Origin: Gemmatimonadota bacterium
GTDB lineage: Bacteria > JAAXHH01
Length of the DNA: 44,411 nt
Reading direction: 5' to 3'
Assembly (NCBI GenBank): GCA_026706345.1
Contig: JAPOYX010000139.1
Coordinates: forward strand, 1-44,411
The position numbers and the translations under genes are program-made. The notes below the pieces were generated by a model, which saw nothing but the letters and a program-made list of their open reading frames with translations, ran no database searches and was not told the DNA's origin. Positions 1 through 8,668 of this stretch are shown here, piece by piece (the first letter of the stretch is position 1; each line of letters opens with the position of its first letter).

Positions 1-2
1 AT

Positions 3-116
3 CACCGTCTTGTAGCCTTGGAGCAGGGCCAGGCGGACCTGAGGGAACGCATGGCAAGACTGGAGGGAATCCTGGAAGGCTTGGTCCTGGGTCGTTCAGA
101 AAAGACTGACTGCTAG
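3..116 (+). CDS. 3' end of a coiled-coil protein of unknown function (partial)
   Basis: An open frame enters from the left edge and ends at TAG 114-116. The visible 37 residues have heptad-like spacing (LEQGQADLRERMARLEGILEG), typical of the short coiled-coil tail found in many small bacterial proteins. The stop overlaps the convergent sdhB stop by about 4 bp, a plausible tail-to-tail arrangement. There is too little sequence for a function. It could be a chance frame in GC-rich DNA, but the regular Leu/Glu/Arg pattern argues for a real C-terminus. Confidence 0.45.
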   Translation, partial: HRLVALEQGQADLRERMARLEGILEGLVLGRSEKTDC

Positions 117-874
117 GCTGGCTCGTCGCTGTCCTTCGACTTGAAGATGCGCAGCAGCCGATTGAGCGGATCGTAAAACTCGCCGACGACCCGTTCCTTC
201 AGGGGAATGATGGCGTTGTCCGTGATGGTGATTTCTTCGGGGCAGACGTGGGTGCAGCACTTGGTGATGTTGCAGTAGCCGATGCCCTGGTCGTCCTTGA
301 GGTCCTTGAGCCGGTCCTCGGTGTCGAGAGGGTGCATTTCCAGGGCGGCGTTGTGCACCATGAGGCGCGGGCCGATGAACTCTTCGTGCAGGTCGTGTTC
401 CCGCAGCACGTGGCAGACGTCCTGGCACAGAAAGCACTCAATGCACTTGCGGAACTCCTGCACCCGCTCGATGTCGTCCTGGTCCATGCGCCAGGTGCCG
501 TCCGCGTCGTCCGGCTCGCGGGGCTTGAAGGGCTTGATCTTCATCTTGGCCTGAAAGTTCCAGGACACGTCCGTCACCAGGTCACGGATAGTAGGGAAAG
601 CCTTCATCGGCTCGATGGTGATGGTTTCTTCCTCGGGCAGATCGCTCATGCGCGTCATGCACATCAGCCTGGGATTGCCGTTGACCTCCGCGGAGCAGGA
701 ACCGCACTTGCCGGCCTTGCAGTTCCATCGGACCGCGAGATCCGGCGCCGATTCCGCCTGAATCTGGTGCACCGCGTCCAGTACGACCATGCCTTCGTCG
801 ACCTCGGTGGAATAGTCCTCGAAACCGCCGCTCTCGCCATCGCCCCGCCAGATTCGGAAGTTGGCCGTCGCCAT
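113..874 (-). CDS. sdhB: Succinate dehydrogenase iron-sulfur subunit
   Basis: 253 aa. It carries electrons from the SdhA flavin through three Fe-S clusters to the quinone site in the membrane anchor. The [2Fe-2S] ligands are C52, C57, C60 and C72. The C-terminal ferredoxin domain has C144-x2-C147-x2-C150-x3-C154 and a second group at C201, C206, C207 and C211 for the [4Fe-4S] and [3Fe-4S] centres. The N-terminus and overall length resemble the actinobacterial/Gemmatimonadota type rather than E. coli SdhB. The start is preceded by GAGGAG. Its ATG overlaps the sdhA stop by one base (TAATG), so translation is probably coupled. It is the last gene of sdhC-sdhA-sdhB. Confidence 0.96.
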   Translation of the reverse strand: MATANFRIWRGDGESGGFEDYSTEVDEGMVVLDAVHQIQAESAPDLAVRWNCKAGKCGSCSAEVNGNPRLMCMTRMSDLPEEETITIEPMKAFPTIRDLVTDVSWNFQAKMKIKPFKPREPDDADGTWRMDQDDIERVQEFRKCIECFLCQDVCHVLREHDLHEEFIGPRLMVHNAALEMHPLDTEDRLKDLKDDQGIGYCNITKCCTHVCPEEITITDNAIIPLKERVVGEFYDPLNRLLRIFKSKDSDEPA

Positions 875-2688
875 TACTTATTCTCCTCGATGATCGCTGC
901 CAGGTCCTCCCGGAGCGGGTTGACCGGAACGCGGTTGATCACCATTTCGCCGTCGTCGTTCTTGTGCTGGGTAATGTTGACTCCGCCGAACGTCTCGTCC
1001 TTGTCCTCGTAGTCCTCGCGGAAGTGGGCGCCCCGGCTTTCCTTCCTCTCCAGCGCGGCGCGGGCTACCGCCTCCGATACGATCAGCAGGAACTTCAGAT
1101 CCAGCGCGGTGTGCCAGCCCGGGTTGTATTCGCGGTTGCCGACGACGGAGACTTTGCCGGCCCTTTGACGCAGATCGTCGATGACCTCGAGGGCCCGCTG
1201 CATATCGCCTTCGTTGCGCACGATGCCGACGAGTTCCTGCATCCGTTCCTGCAACTCGTACTGAATCTCGAAGGGGTTCTCGCCGCTTTGCTCGCGGTCG
1301 AAGGGCGCCAGGGTCTCTCCAACGGCTGCCTCGACCTGACCGTCGTCGATAGCGCCATCGCCGTTCTCCCGTGCGAACTCCGCGGCGTATAAGCCGGCGC
1401 GCTGGCCGAAGACCAGCAGGTCGGAAAGGGAATTGCCGCCTAGCCGGTTGGCGCCGTGCAGGCCCGCCGCGCATTCTCCGGCCGCAAAGAGACCGGGCAC
1501 GGACGACATCTGCGTGTCGGCGTCCACGAGCACGCCTCCCATCACGTAGTGGGTCGTGGGACCCACTTCCATGGCCTCCTTCGTAATGTCGATATCGGCC
1601 AGTTGCTTGAACTGGTGGTACATGCTCGGCAGCTTGCGCTTGATATGCTCTTCGGCGTTGGACAGCTTCTCCCTGATCCACGAAATGTCGAGGTAGACCC
1701 CGTCGTGGGGCGATCCACGGCCCTCCCGGATTTCCCGCACGATACACCGGGCCACGTGGTCTCGCGTCAGCAGCTCGGGCGGCCGGCGGGCTTCCTTGTC
1801 CCCCTGCGTATAGATCCAGCCCTCTTCAGGGTTATCCGCCGTCGAGTTCTTGTAGAGGTCGGGGATGTCGTCGAACATGAACCGGTTGCCTTCGCTGTTC
1901 GTCAGGATCCCGCCTTCGCCGCGGACGCCCTCCGTGACCAGGATGCCCCGCACGCTCGGCGGCCAGACCATGCCCGTCGGGTGGAACTGCACGAATTCCA
2001 TGTCCAGCAGCGCGGCCCCGGCGTCGTAGGCCAGTCCGTGGCCGTCTCCCGTGTACTCCCAGCTGTTGCTCGTGATCTTGAAGGCCCGGCCGATGCCGCC
2101 CGTGGCCAGGACGACCGCCTTCGCGCGAAACACGCGGAAGCGCCCGCGCTCCCGGTCGTATCCGAAGGCGCCGACGACCCGGTCGCCGTCCTTCAAAAGG
2201 GCCACGATGGCGTGTTCCATGTACACTTCCATGCCCTGGTGGATCCCGTAATCCTGCAAGGTGCGGATCATCTCGAGACCGGTGCGATCACCCACGTGGG
2301 CAAGGCGCGGATACTTGTGACCCCCGAAGTTGCGCTGGAGGATGCGGCCGTCGGCCGTCCGATCGAACAGGGCGCCCCAGGCTTCCAGCTCCCGGACGCG
2401 GTCCGGCGCTTCCCGGGCGTGCAACTCGGCCATGCGCCAGTTGCTCAGGTACTGGCCGCCCCGCATCGTGTCGGCGAAGTGGACGCTCCAGCCGTCCCGG
2501 TCGTCCACGTTGGCGAGCGCCGCGGCCACACCGCCTTCGGCCATGACCGTGTGGGCCTTGCCCAGCAGGGACTTGCAGACGAGCCCCACAGACACCCCGG
2601 CCGCCGACGCCTCGATCGCCGCGCGGAGTCCGGCGCCGCCCGCGCCGATCACCAGCACGTCGTGTTCATGATTCTGGTGTTCCGCCAT
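874..2688 (-). CDS. sdhA: Succinate dehydrogenase flavoprotein subunit
   Basis: 604 aa from the ATG at 2688. The frame stays open further upstream, but that part lies over sdhC and is not expected to be translated. It oxidises succinate to fumarate in the TCA cycle/complex II. Seen: the FAD-binding GAGGAG at residues 15-20, His46 in the KAHTVMAEGG motif (covalent FAD site), QFHPTG and TEGVRGEGG substrate-site motifs, THYVMGG, and the HGANRLGGNSL capping motif. A GGAG lies 9 bp before the start. The start overlaps the sdhC stop by one base and the stop overlaps the sdhB start by one base. Fumarate reductase is possible in principle, but the single large anchor upstream points to the Sdh type. 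Confidence 0.96.
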   Translation of the reverse strand: MAEHQNHEHDVLVIGAGGAGLRAAIEASAAGVSVGLVCKSLLGKAHTVMAEGGVAAALANVDDRDGWSVHFADTMRGGQYLSNWRMAELHAREAPDRVRELEAWGALFDRTADGRILQRNFGGHKYPRLAHVGDRTGLEMIRTLQDYGIHQGMEVYMEHAIVALLKDGDRVVGAFGYDRERGRFRVFRAKAVVLATGGIGRAFKITSNSWEYTGDGHGLAYDAGAALLDMEFVQFHPTGMVWPPSVRGILVTEGVRGEGGILTNSEGNRFMFDDIPDLYKNSTADNPEEGWIYTQGDKEARRPPELLTRDHVARCIVREIREGRGSPHDGVYLDISWIREKLSNAEEHIKRKLPSMYHQFKQLADIDITKEAMEVGPTTHYVMGGVLVDADTQMSSVPGLFAAGECAAGLHGANRLGGNSLSDLLVFGQRAGLYAAEFARENGDGAIDDGQVEAAVGETLAPFDREQSGENPFEIQYELQERMQELVGIVRNEGDMQRALEVIDDLRQRAGKVSVVGNREYNPGWHTALDLKFLLIVSEAVARAALERKESRGAHFREDYEDKDETFGGVNITQHKNDDGEMVINRVPVNPLREDLAAIIEENK

Positions 2689-3491
2689 TAAAGGATTCTC
2701 CAATCCGTCCACACGCCCATGGCCACGAGGCGTACGTATATATCCGCGAAGCCTACCCAGACCAGGCTGAGCCAGGCCCAGGTCATGTGTTTTCTGTTCA
2801 GGCACGAAACGCAGTTGTAACTCGCATGCCGCACGGGCGCTTTCGAGAGCAGGTCCAGGTTCCCGCCGATCAGGTGGCGGAGGGAGTGGCAGCCGAACTG
2901 GTAGCCGCCCAGCAGGATTACGTTCAAGGTCAATACGAGGGTTCCGACACCGATGCCGAATGTGGTTTCACCGGTCGCCGAGTCCGTGAACCACATGGCC
3001 TTCCAGGCGTCCTGGACCAGGAAGATCCAGATGATGAACACCAGGTAGAGAAAATACCGGTGCACGTTCTGCATTATGAGTGGAAAGGACTGCTCTCCCC
3101 GGTACTTCTTTCTCGGTTCGGAAACGCTGCAGGACGGCGGGTCGGCCCAGAAGGCCTTGTAGTACGCGCCCCGGTAGTAGTAGCAGGTGATCCGGAATCC
3201 GGCCGGCGCCCACAGGATCAGAAAGGCGGGCGAAAAGGGGAGCAGGGCCGGCCACCAGTCCGGGCGGGGTCCGAACAGGGCATGGGACGAACTGCCGAAG
3301 ATCTCGGGCGAATAGAAGGGCGAGAGATAGGGGCCCCAGGCGTAGAACTCGCCCTGAAAAGCAGCCCACGTGGAGTAGACGACGAAGGCGGAGAATACGC
3401 CCAATGTCACCAACTGCTGCGCCCACCAGGCGTCTCTACGGCGCGTCTGACCGAAACCGCTGGCCTTCAGCGTAACACCGGTTGTCGACAT
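2688..3491 (-). CDS. sdhC: Succinate dehydrogenase membrane anchor, actinobacterial Sdh1 type
   Basis: 267 aa with about five hydrophobic segments (near residues 25-45, 82-100, 145-162, 180-200 and 237-258). It anchors SdhAB and forms the quinone site. It does not look like the small SdhC/SdhD pair of proteobacteria. Instead it resembles the single large anchor of mycobacterial Sdh1, which is reported to hold a membrane-embedded Rieske-type [2Fe-2S] cluster. Fitting that, it has two Cys/His clusters: C201-H202 and H206 (GCHSLRHLIGG), and C227, C230 and H235 (CVSCLNRKH). AGAGGA precedes the ATG. First gene of the operon. The 269-bp gap upstream separates it from a divergent membrane-protein gene; I see no convincing promoter there. 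Confidence 0.85.
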   Translation of the reverse strand: MSTTGVTLKASGFGQTRRRDAWWAQQLVTLGVFSAFVVYSTWAAFQGEFYAWGPYLSPFYSPEIFGSSSHALFGPRPDWWPALLPFSPAFLILWAPAGFRITCYYYRGAYYKAFWADPPSCSVSEPRKKYRGEQSFPLIMQNVHRYFLYLVFIIWIFLVQDAWKAMWFTDSATGETTFGIGVGTLVLTLNVILLGGYQFGCHSLRHLIGGNLDLLSKAPVRHASYNCVSCLNRKHMTWAWLSLVWVGFADIYVRLVAMGVWTDWRIL

Positions 3492-3760
3492 AGATTATCC
3501 TCTTGAAACCAGATAGTGAATCGGCCGGATTTCACAGACAAAACACATTAGCGCAAATTAGATGAAGAGGGGCCGCAAGGCAATAGAAAAAAGACGGCAC
3601 GCACACCAGGTCTACCAGACCCGGCTCCGGGGTTTCGATCAGGATAAAACCATAGCCGAATCCCACGGAACCGAGATATATTGGAAATTCGAATCAGCGG
3701 TGCGACCCGTGAGCGCAGGGTCGCCGGAAACACGCCTTGAACAGGAACCTGCTTCCCTCA

Positions 3761-5719
3761 ATGCCGTTCGAATCTGCCCCTGAAAAACCCTCCATCCGCG
3801 CCGCCGGGGGCCTGACGCCCCGCGCGCTGATCATCGGGATCGCGCTGGCCATGTTCATCGCGGTCTGGACGCCTCACACGAATTACGTGATGCACGGGCC
3901 CCGGCTCACGCTCAGCCACATCTCGATCGCCGCGCTCATTTCCTTCCTGCTCGTCGTCTTCTGCATACAGATCCCGCTTCGACGGTGGCGGCCCGGCCTG
4001 GCGTTCTCGGCGGGCGAGCTGTCCGTGCTCTTCGTCTTCTGCCTGGTCTCGTCGACCATCCCGGGCAAGGCCTTCGTGGATTACTTTCTTGGCATCCTGG
4101 CTTCCCCCCACTACTACGCCACGCAGGAAAACCGCTGGGCGGAATCCTTCTTCCCCCACCTCCCGAACTGGCTGGTGGTCAGCGACGATCGGGGAGCGGC
4201 ACGGGGTTTCTACGAGGGCACGGGCCAGACGCTGCACCTGTGGATCGACTGGATCATTCCCCTTTTATGGTGGATGTGCATGCTGGCGGCGTTGTTCGTG
4301 GTCATGGCCTGTATCGCGGTGATCTTCCGCAGACACTGGGTGGAACACGAGCGCCTCGCGTTTCCCGCGGTGCACATCCCCGTGATGCTCATCGCCCAGA
4401 CGACCCGCGGCGGCCGGCTGCCGGAGTTCTTGCGGGACCGGTACTTCCAGGTGGGTTTCGGCATCACCTTCGCCTTGCTGGCCTGGAACTGCGCCAGCTA
4501 CTTCGGCGGCATACCGGCCATACCCATCGGGGCCGCTTTCAGGACCAAGATCCAGCTGGCGGCTTCGATTCCCCCCACCGAAGTCCAATTCAACATTTTC
4601 ATGATGTGCTTCGCATTTTTCGCCGATCTGAAAGTGTTGATGAGCATTTGGATCTTCCATCTGCTGGCGCTTGCGGAAATCAGCCTGCTCAACCAGCTCG
4701 GCATTTCGGCAACCGGTGTGGCGGGCGGGGCCGGGTTCATCGTCCAGACCCAGCACTTCGGCGGCTTCTGGGTATTCGTGCTCTGGGGTTTCTGGATCGC
4801 GCGCCATCACCTCAAAGCGGTCTGGCTCAAGGCCGTCGGAAGATCGGCGGAGCTTGATGATTCCATGGAACTGGTGTCATTTCGCATGGCGGTGCTTGGA
4901 CTGGCCGGCGGTCTCTGCTATCTCGCGTTCTGGTTGAACCGCATGGGCATGTCATTCGACGTGACCGCCCTCCTCCTGCTGATCACGCTGGCCCTCTACA
5001 TCGGCGTGACCCGTATCGTCGCCGAGACCGGACTCGTTTTCCTCGACCTGCCGGTGGATTCGAACGAAATGACGGTGGCGGTCATCGGTTCGAGCAATCT
5101 GTCCCCCGCTAATCTGACCGCCCTCGGGCTCACCCACGCCATCTCTCACAATCACCGGGGCATCGGCCTCTCGTCGATGATACACGGCCTGAAGGCCGCC
5201 GACGGGTTCATGGGCGTCAAGAAGGGGTTCTTCGCCGCGGTCTGTATCCTGCTGGCGCTGACGTTCGTCGTCACCAACGGGTACACGATCTACGCCGGAA
5301 CGACCGGGACCGGCGCCCACGATTTCGCTCCCCTGAAAGCCGATCTTTTCTACAACCAGCTGGTCACATGGCTCAACAATCCCTTTACCATGTCCTACGA
5401 GGAAATCTACTTTCTGCTGCTGGGGGCCGCGATTATGGGAGGACTCCTCTTCCTGCATTACCATATACCTTCCTGGCCCCTGCATCCCATCGGTTACACC
5501 GTGGCTGTTACGGATATCATCAATCTCCAGATCACGTCGGTTTTCATGATCTGGCTGATCAAATCCCTTCTGATGCGGCTGGGCGGGTTCGAGATGTACC
5601 GCAAGGTGCAGCCGGCCGTGATCGGCGTTCTCCTGGGATACGCGGCAGGCGTGACCCTCTCCCTGGTCGTCGATGTCATCTGGTTCCCGGGCCAGGGACA
5701 CAACGTGCACAACTGGTAG
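3761..5719 (+). CDS. Polytopic membrane protein, DUF6785/DUF6784-type
   Basis: 652 aa from ATG 3761; an in-frame TTG at 3737 would add 8 residues and neither has a strong ribosome site. About 14 hydrophobic segments cover the whole length. The sequence resembles the DUF6785/DUF6784 family common in Planctomycetes, Verrucomicrobia and Poribacteria-like genomes, with an OPT-transporter-like look. Landmarks shared with the convergent paralogue at 5801-7732 are the HWVEHERLAFP loop after the fourth segment, RIVAETGLVFLDLP, the GSSNLSPANLTALGLTHA motif, and a C-terminal EMYRKVQPAVIGVLLGYAAG segment. A transport role is inference only. It stands alone on the plus strand, divergent from sdhC. Confidence 0.8.
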   Translation: MPFESAPEKPSIRAAGGLTPRALIIGIALAMFIAVWTPHTNYVMHGPRLTLSHISIAALISFLLVVFCIQIPLRRWRPGLAFSAGELSVLFVFCLVSSTIPGKAFVDYFLGILASPHYYATQENRWAESFFPHLPNWLVVSDDRGAARGFYEGTGQTLHLWIDWIIPLLWWMCMLAALFVVMACIAVIFRRHWVEHERLAFPAVHIPVMLIAQTTRGGRLPEFLRDRYFQVGFGITFALLAWNCASYFGGIPAIPIGAAFRTKIQLAASIPPTEVQFNIFMMCFAFFADLKVLMSIWIFHLLALAEISLLNQLGISATGVAGGAGFIVQTQHFGGFWVFVLWGFWIARHHLKAVWLKAVGRSAELDDSMELVSFRMAVLGLAGGLCYLAFWLNRMGMSFDVTALLLLITLALYIGVTRIVAETGLVFLDLPVDSNEMTVAVIGSSNLSPANLTALGLTHAISHNHRGIGLSSMIHGLKAADGFMGVKKGFFAAVCILLALTFVVTNGYTIYAGTTGTGAHDFAPLKADLFYNQLVTWLNNPFTMSYEEIYFLLLGAAIMGGLLFLHYHIPSWPLHPIGYTVAVTDIINLQITSVFMIWLIKSLLMRLGGFEMYRKVQPAVIGVLLGYAAGVTLSLVVDVIWFPGQGHNVHNW

Positions 5720-5800
5720 GGGCGGAACGGCCATCCCCGCGCGGTCGTGCCGTTCAATCCCCGGTTGGCCGCCCCGGTCGGACGCAGCGCCTGGGACGGT

Positions 5801-7732
5801 CTAGAAGATCTCCGCGATGTGGGGTGTGTCCGGGAAGTACAGGGTGTCGACGACATAGGCTGCCAGGACCCCGATCACGTAACCGACAAGGATTCCCAGG
5901 AACAGGGGCTGGACCTTCCGGTAAAGCCCTACGCCGCCGATGCGGAGGAGGATCACCTGTACGAGCCACGCGACGAACAGGGTGAAGACGAGGCCTCGTA
6001 TGGGCGCTGAAGCTCCGATGGCGAAACCGATGGGATTGAGCGGCCACCAGTAGAAGAGGTACCTGCCGACCGCCAGCACCAGGCTCACCGCCATGCCCGC
6101 CGCGAGAAACAGGACTTCGAGCGAAGTGATCTGCGTGGCGTTCTTCATCCACTTCACCACCAGGTCGAAAAACAGGTTCCCCGTGTTGCGCAGGTTGATG
6201 TGCAGGTTGTCCGCGCCTTCCTGGTATCCCGCGTATACGACGTATCCCGTGGAGATCGCCGTGCCCGCGGCGAAGGCGAGGCAAACCAGCAGGAAGAGCC
6301 GCCCGCGGTGCGCTCCGAGATAGTCCCGCCACCAGGCGATGTGCGAGAGGCCGACCATGGTGAAGGTCCGCCAGTTTCGGGCAAAGGCGTTGGTCAGTCC
6401 GAGACCGGTGAGCGTCGACCCGGACAGGTTGGCCGAACCCACCATGCCCACCGTAAAGGCGTGGGCGTTGATCGGCAGGTCGAGGTTGATCAGGCCGGCC
6501 TCGGCGAGGATGCGCGCGATGCCGAAGTAAAACACCAGGAGGAAGAACAGAAAGAGCAGGGCGATGGGGATGGAGAAACCGATGGCGGTCAGCCAGGCGG
6601 TCATGAAGACCAGGCCCAGGATAAGGCCGATTACCGCCGTCCTATAGGAGAACAGTTCGTTTTCGTCCCGCAGGTCGCTTGTCCTTCCGAGGGATTTCCG
6701 CAGGACGTCCCCGAGATGGCGCCTCGCCATCCAGCACCCGATCAGAGCGAACATGATCAGGCCGCCGCAGAACTGGATGGACACGAGTCCGCGGGGCACG
6801 ATCGTCTCGGCGGGCGAGACCACGCCGAAGCGGTTGAGCAGGCCGGTTTCCAGGATGCCGAGCACCTGGAAGAGCCAGACGCTGAACAGGATCTCGACGT
6901 TAACGAAGAAGGCGAAGCACAGGACGTAGGGCACGAGCCGGATGGCGATCGGCGGGAAGGCGGGATCGATGACCACGTTAAACACCGGTCCGGGCAGGGG
7001 GATATGGGGAAGCACATCCCAGAAGCCGGCGATGTTCCACGCCATGACGGACAGGCTGGCCAGGAGGCCGGTCTGGAACAGCCGGTTGCCGAAGAGCGAC
7101 GGCCAGCGACTGGTGGTGTTTCCGTCGGTCTCGAGCAGACGGACGATTACCTCGCCCATCGGGAACCGGAGGCGCTCGTACTCCACCCACTGCTTCCGGA
7201 AGATCACGACCAGGCAGGCGCCGATGAACAGCAGCGTCCCGAGGGCCGACATCCACCAGAAGAGGGGAACGACCCAGTCCTGCCAGGGAATCGGGGCGCC
7301 GGAAGGCAGCCCGGCGTAGAAGTCCGATACCTGCCCCTGGTCGTTGGGGATGACCGTCCACTCCGGCAGGTAGGCGAAGAAGTGGGCTTCCCACTGGTTT
7401 TCCGGGCTCGCGAAGTAGTAAGGCGCGGTGATTACGCTGATGAGATAGCGGACCATGCCCCAGTCCGGCACCATGGCCGCGATCAGGCCCATTGCGAAGA
7501 TCACCAGGAGTTCCGGCCGGGTCAACGCGGCCCCGGGCGCGATGGTTCGTACCAGGACATTAGGCAGCAGCACCAGGGCCAGGAAGGGGATGAGCAGGCA
7601 CAGCGGCATCTGGGGGAAGGTCAGGTAGTTGTAGTTCAGCTGTGCCGTGGCGTGCTGACCCCAGAACGCGACGCAACAGGCGAAGGCCAGTCCCAGGACA
7701 GCCGTTTTGAGGGATATGGGTTTCACGGCCAT
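5801..7732 (-). CDS. Polytopic membrane protein, DUF6785/DUF6784-type (paralogue)
   Basis: 643 aa, about 14 hydrophobic segments. It is clearly paralogous to the gene at 3761-5719, with matching landmarks: QWVEYERLRFP, RILAEAGLINLDLP, GSANLSGSTLTGLGLTNA and a GLYRKVQPLFLGILVGY segment near the end. The two genes are convergent with an 81-bp gap. It lies 108 bp downstream of, and on the same strand as, the SDR/TIM-barrel/sulfatase genes. A role as the uptake or export protein of that catabolic unit is therefore attractive, though unproven. No Shine-Dalgarno is visible before the ATG; a 10-bp tandem repeat occupies that position instead. Confidence 0.8.
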   Translation of the reverse strand: MAVKPISLKTAVLGLAFACCVAFWGQHATAQLNYNYLTFPQMPLCLLIPFLALVLLPNVLVRTIAPGAALTRPELLVIFAMGLIAAMVPDWGMVRYLISVITAPYYFASPENQWEAHFFAYLPEWTVIPNDQGQVSDFYAGLPSGAPIPWQDWVVPLFWWMSALGTLLFIGACLVVIFRKQWVEYERLRFPMGEVIVRLLETDGNTTSRWPSLFGNRLFQTGLLASLSVMAWNIAGFWDVLPHIPLPGPVFNVVIDPAFPPIAIRLVPYVLCFAFFVNVEILFSVWLFQVLGILETGLLNRFGVVSPAETIVPRGLVSIQFCGGLIMFALIGCWMARRHLGDVLRKSLGRTSDLRDENELFSYRTAVIGLILGLVFMTAWLTAIGFSIPIALLFLFFLLVFYFGIARILAEAGLINLDLPINAHAFTVGMVGSANLSGSTLTGLGLTNAFARNWRTFTMVGLSHIAWWRDYLGAHRGRLFLLVCLAFAAGTAISTGYVVYAGYQEGADNLHINLRNTGNLFFDLVVKWMKNATQITSLEVLFLAAGMAVSLVLAVGRYLFYWWPLNPIGFAIGASAPIRGLVFTLFVAWLVQVILLRIGGVGLYRKVQPLFLGILVGYVIGVLAAYVVDTLYFPDTPHIAEIF

Positions 7733-7768
7733 GCTTGGTCTAGCCTAGTCTAGCCTGGTCTGGCCTGG
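7733..7768. repeat. 10-bp imperfect tandem repeat next to a start codon
   Basis: Three direct copies, TCTAGCCTAG / TCTAGCCTGG / TCTGGCCTGG (7739-7768), differ by one or two bases each. A degenerate fourth copy (GCTTGG, 7733-7738) runs into the ATG of the minus-strand membrane-protein gene. The array sits where the ribosome-binding site of that gene should be. Confidence 0.7.
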
Positions 7769-7840
7769 ACGTGCAAGGAAGCGCATGGCCAGGTCCGGAC
7801 TCGACAGGTTGTGGCGGGGCTATACCGGGCGCGCCTGGAC

Positions 7841-8620
7841 TCACTCCTGGATGGAGGCCGTTCCGCGCTTGAGCCAGAACCCCCCGTCGACGCGCATGAC
7901 CTCCCCGGTGATGTAGTCCGCGGCGTGGGAGCAGAGGAAAGTCGCCGCCTTGCCCAGGTCCTCGATCGTACCCATCCGGCCCCAGGGCAGTCTCTTGCCG
8001 CCTTCCTCCAATTCCTGCTCCGTCGAGTACTGGCGCTCGCCCGGCGTGTCGGTCCACCCGGGTTCGATCACGTTCACGCGGATGCGGTGTTCGAGCAATT
8101 CCAGGGCGATGATGGCGGCCATGTGATTCATGCCGGCCTTGGCGGAAGAATAGGCCAGCGACGTGGGAAAGGGCAGGAAGGACATGACCGAGCTGATGAA
8201 AAGGATGCTGCCGCCCTTTCCCGCCGCCGCCATCTTCCGGGCGCCGGCCTGCGCGATGTGAAAGGCGCCGAACAGGCTGACTTCGTAGGTTTTGCGCATT
8301 TCGTCCACGTCCATCTCGAGGAAGGGCTCCCGCTTCGAGTAGTAGGCATTGGCCACGACGATATCGGGACCGCCAAGTTCCGTCGCCGTTCTTTCCACCA
8401 TGCCGTCCACCGCTTCCCGGTCCGACGCGTCCGCGCCGACGACGATCGCCCGCCTGCCCATGGCCCTGATTTCGTCCGCGACCGACTCGCCGTCGCCCCG
8501 GTGGCGGAAGTAGTTGACGGAGACGTCCGCCCCGGCACGGGCCATTTCTAGGGCGATGCCCTTGCCGATGCCCCGGGACGAGCCGCTGATCAGCGCGGTC
8601 TTGCCGGTAAGGTGGATCAT
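7841..8620 (-). CDS. SDR family NAD(P)-dependent oxidoreductase
   Basis: 259 aa, classical short-chain dehydrogenase length. The cofactor motif is SGSSRGIG at 12-19; VANAYYS at 89-95 takes the place of the usual NNAG; catalytic Ser is at 143/144 (ISSVMS), Tyr157 and Lys161 (YSSAK), and VDGG lies near the C-terminus. The glucose-1-dehydrogenase/3-oxoacyl-reductase-like family oxidises or reduces a sugar or polyol hydroxyl; the substrate cannot be read from sequence. GAGGA precedes the ATG. It is 48 bp downstream of the TIM-barrel isomerase and probably in the same transcript as the sulfatase, which suggests a sugar released from a sulfate ester as substrate. Confidence 0.9.
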   Translation of the reverse strand: MIHLTGKTALISGSSRGIGKGIALEMARAGADVSVNYFRHRGDGESVADEIRAMGRRAIVVGADASDREAVDGMVERTATELGGPDIVVANAYYSKREPFLEMDVDEMRKTYEVSLFGAFHIAQAGARKMAAAGKGGSILFISSVMSFLPFPTSLAYSSAKAGMNHMAAIIALELLEHRIRVNVIEPGWTDTPGERQYSTEQELEEGGKRLPWGRMGTIEDLGKAATFLCSHAADYITGEVMRVDGGFWLKRGTASIQE

Positions 8621-8668
8621 ATGGTCCTCGCATCCTTTATATTTTAACGCATCGGTCCGGCAGTCGCC

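Noticed and set aside
688-693. Avoidance of CCGCGG as a sign of Eco29kI-like specificity
   Set aside because: CCGCGG is present in the window (for example 688-693 and 22689-22694), so no avoidance can be claimed. A recent arrival or a different specificity would both explain this.
1456-2691. Long open frame antisense to sdhA (and similar ones opposite sdhB, uvrC, CTP synthase and the membrane proteins)
   Set aside because: High third-position GC keeps antisense frames open. These have no recognisable domains, are rich in Arg, Pro, His and Gly, and lie opposite genes with intact catalytic motifs.
3548-3733. Small minus-strand frame of 61 codons between sdhC and the DUF6785-type gene
   Set aside because: No ribosome site, composition like random high-GC frames, and it overlaps the likely promoter region of sdhC.
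5719-5774. GGGGCGG...CCGCCCC inverted repeat as a bidirectional terminator between the convergent membrane genes
   Set aside because: The 7-bp stem would enclose about 42 bases and has no T-run on either strand, so it is not convincing as a terminator.
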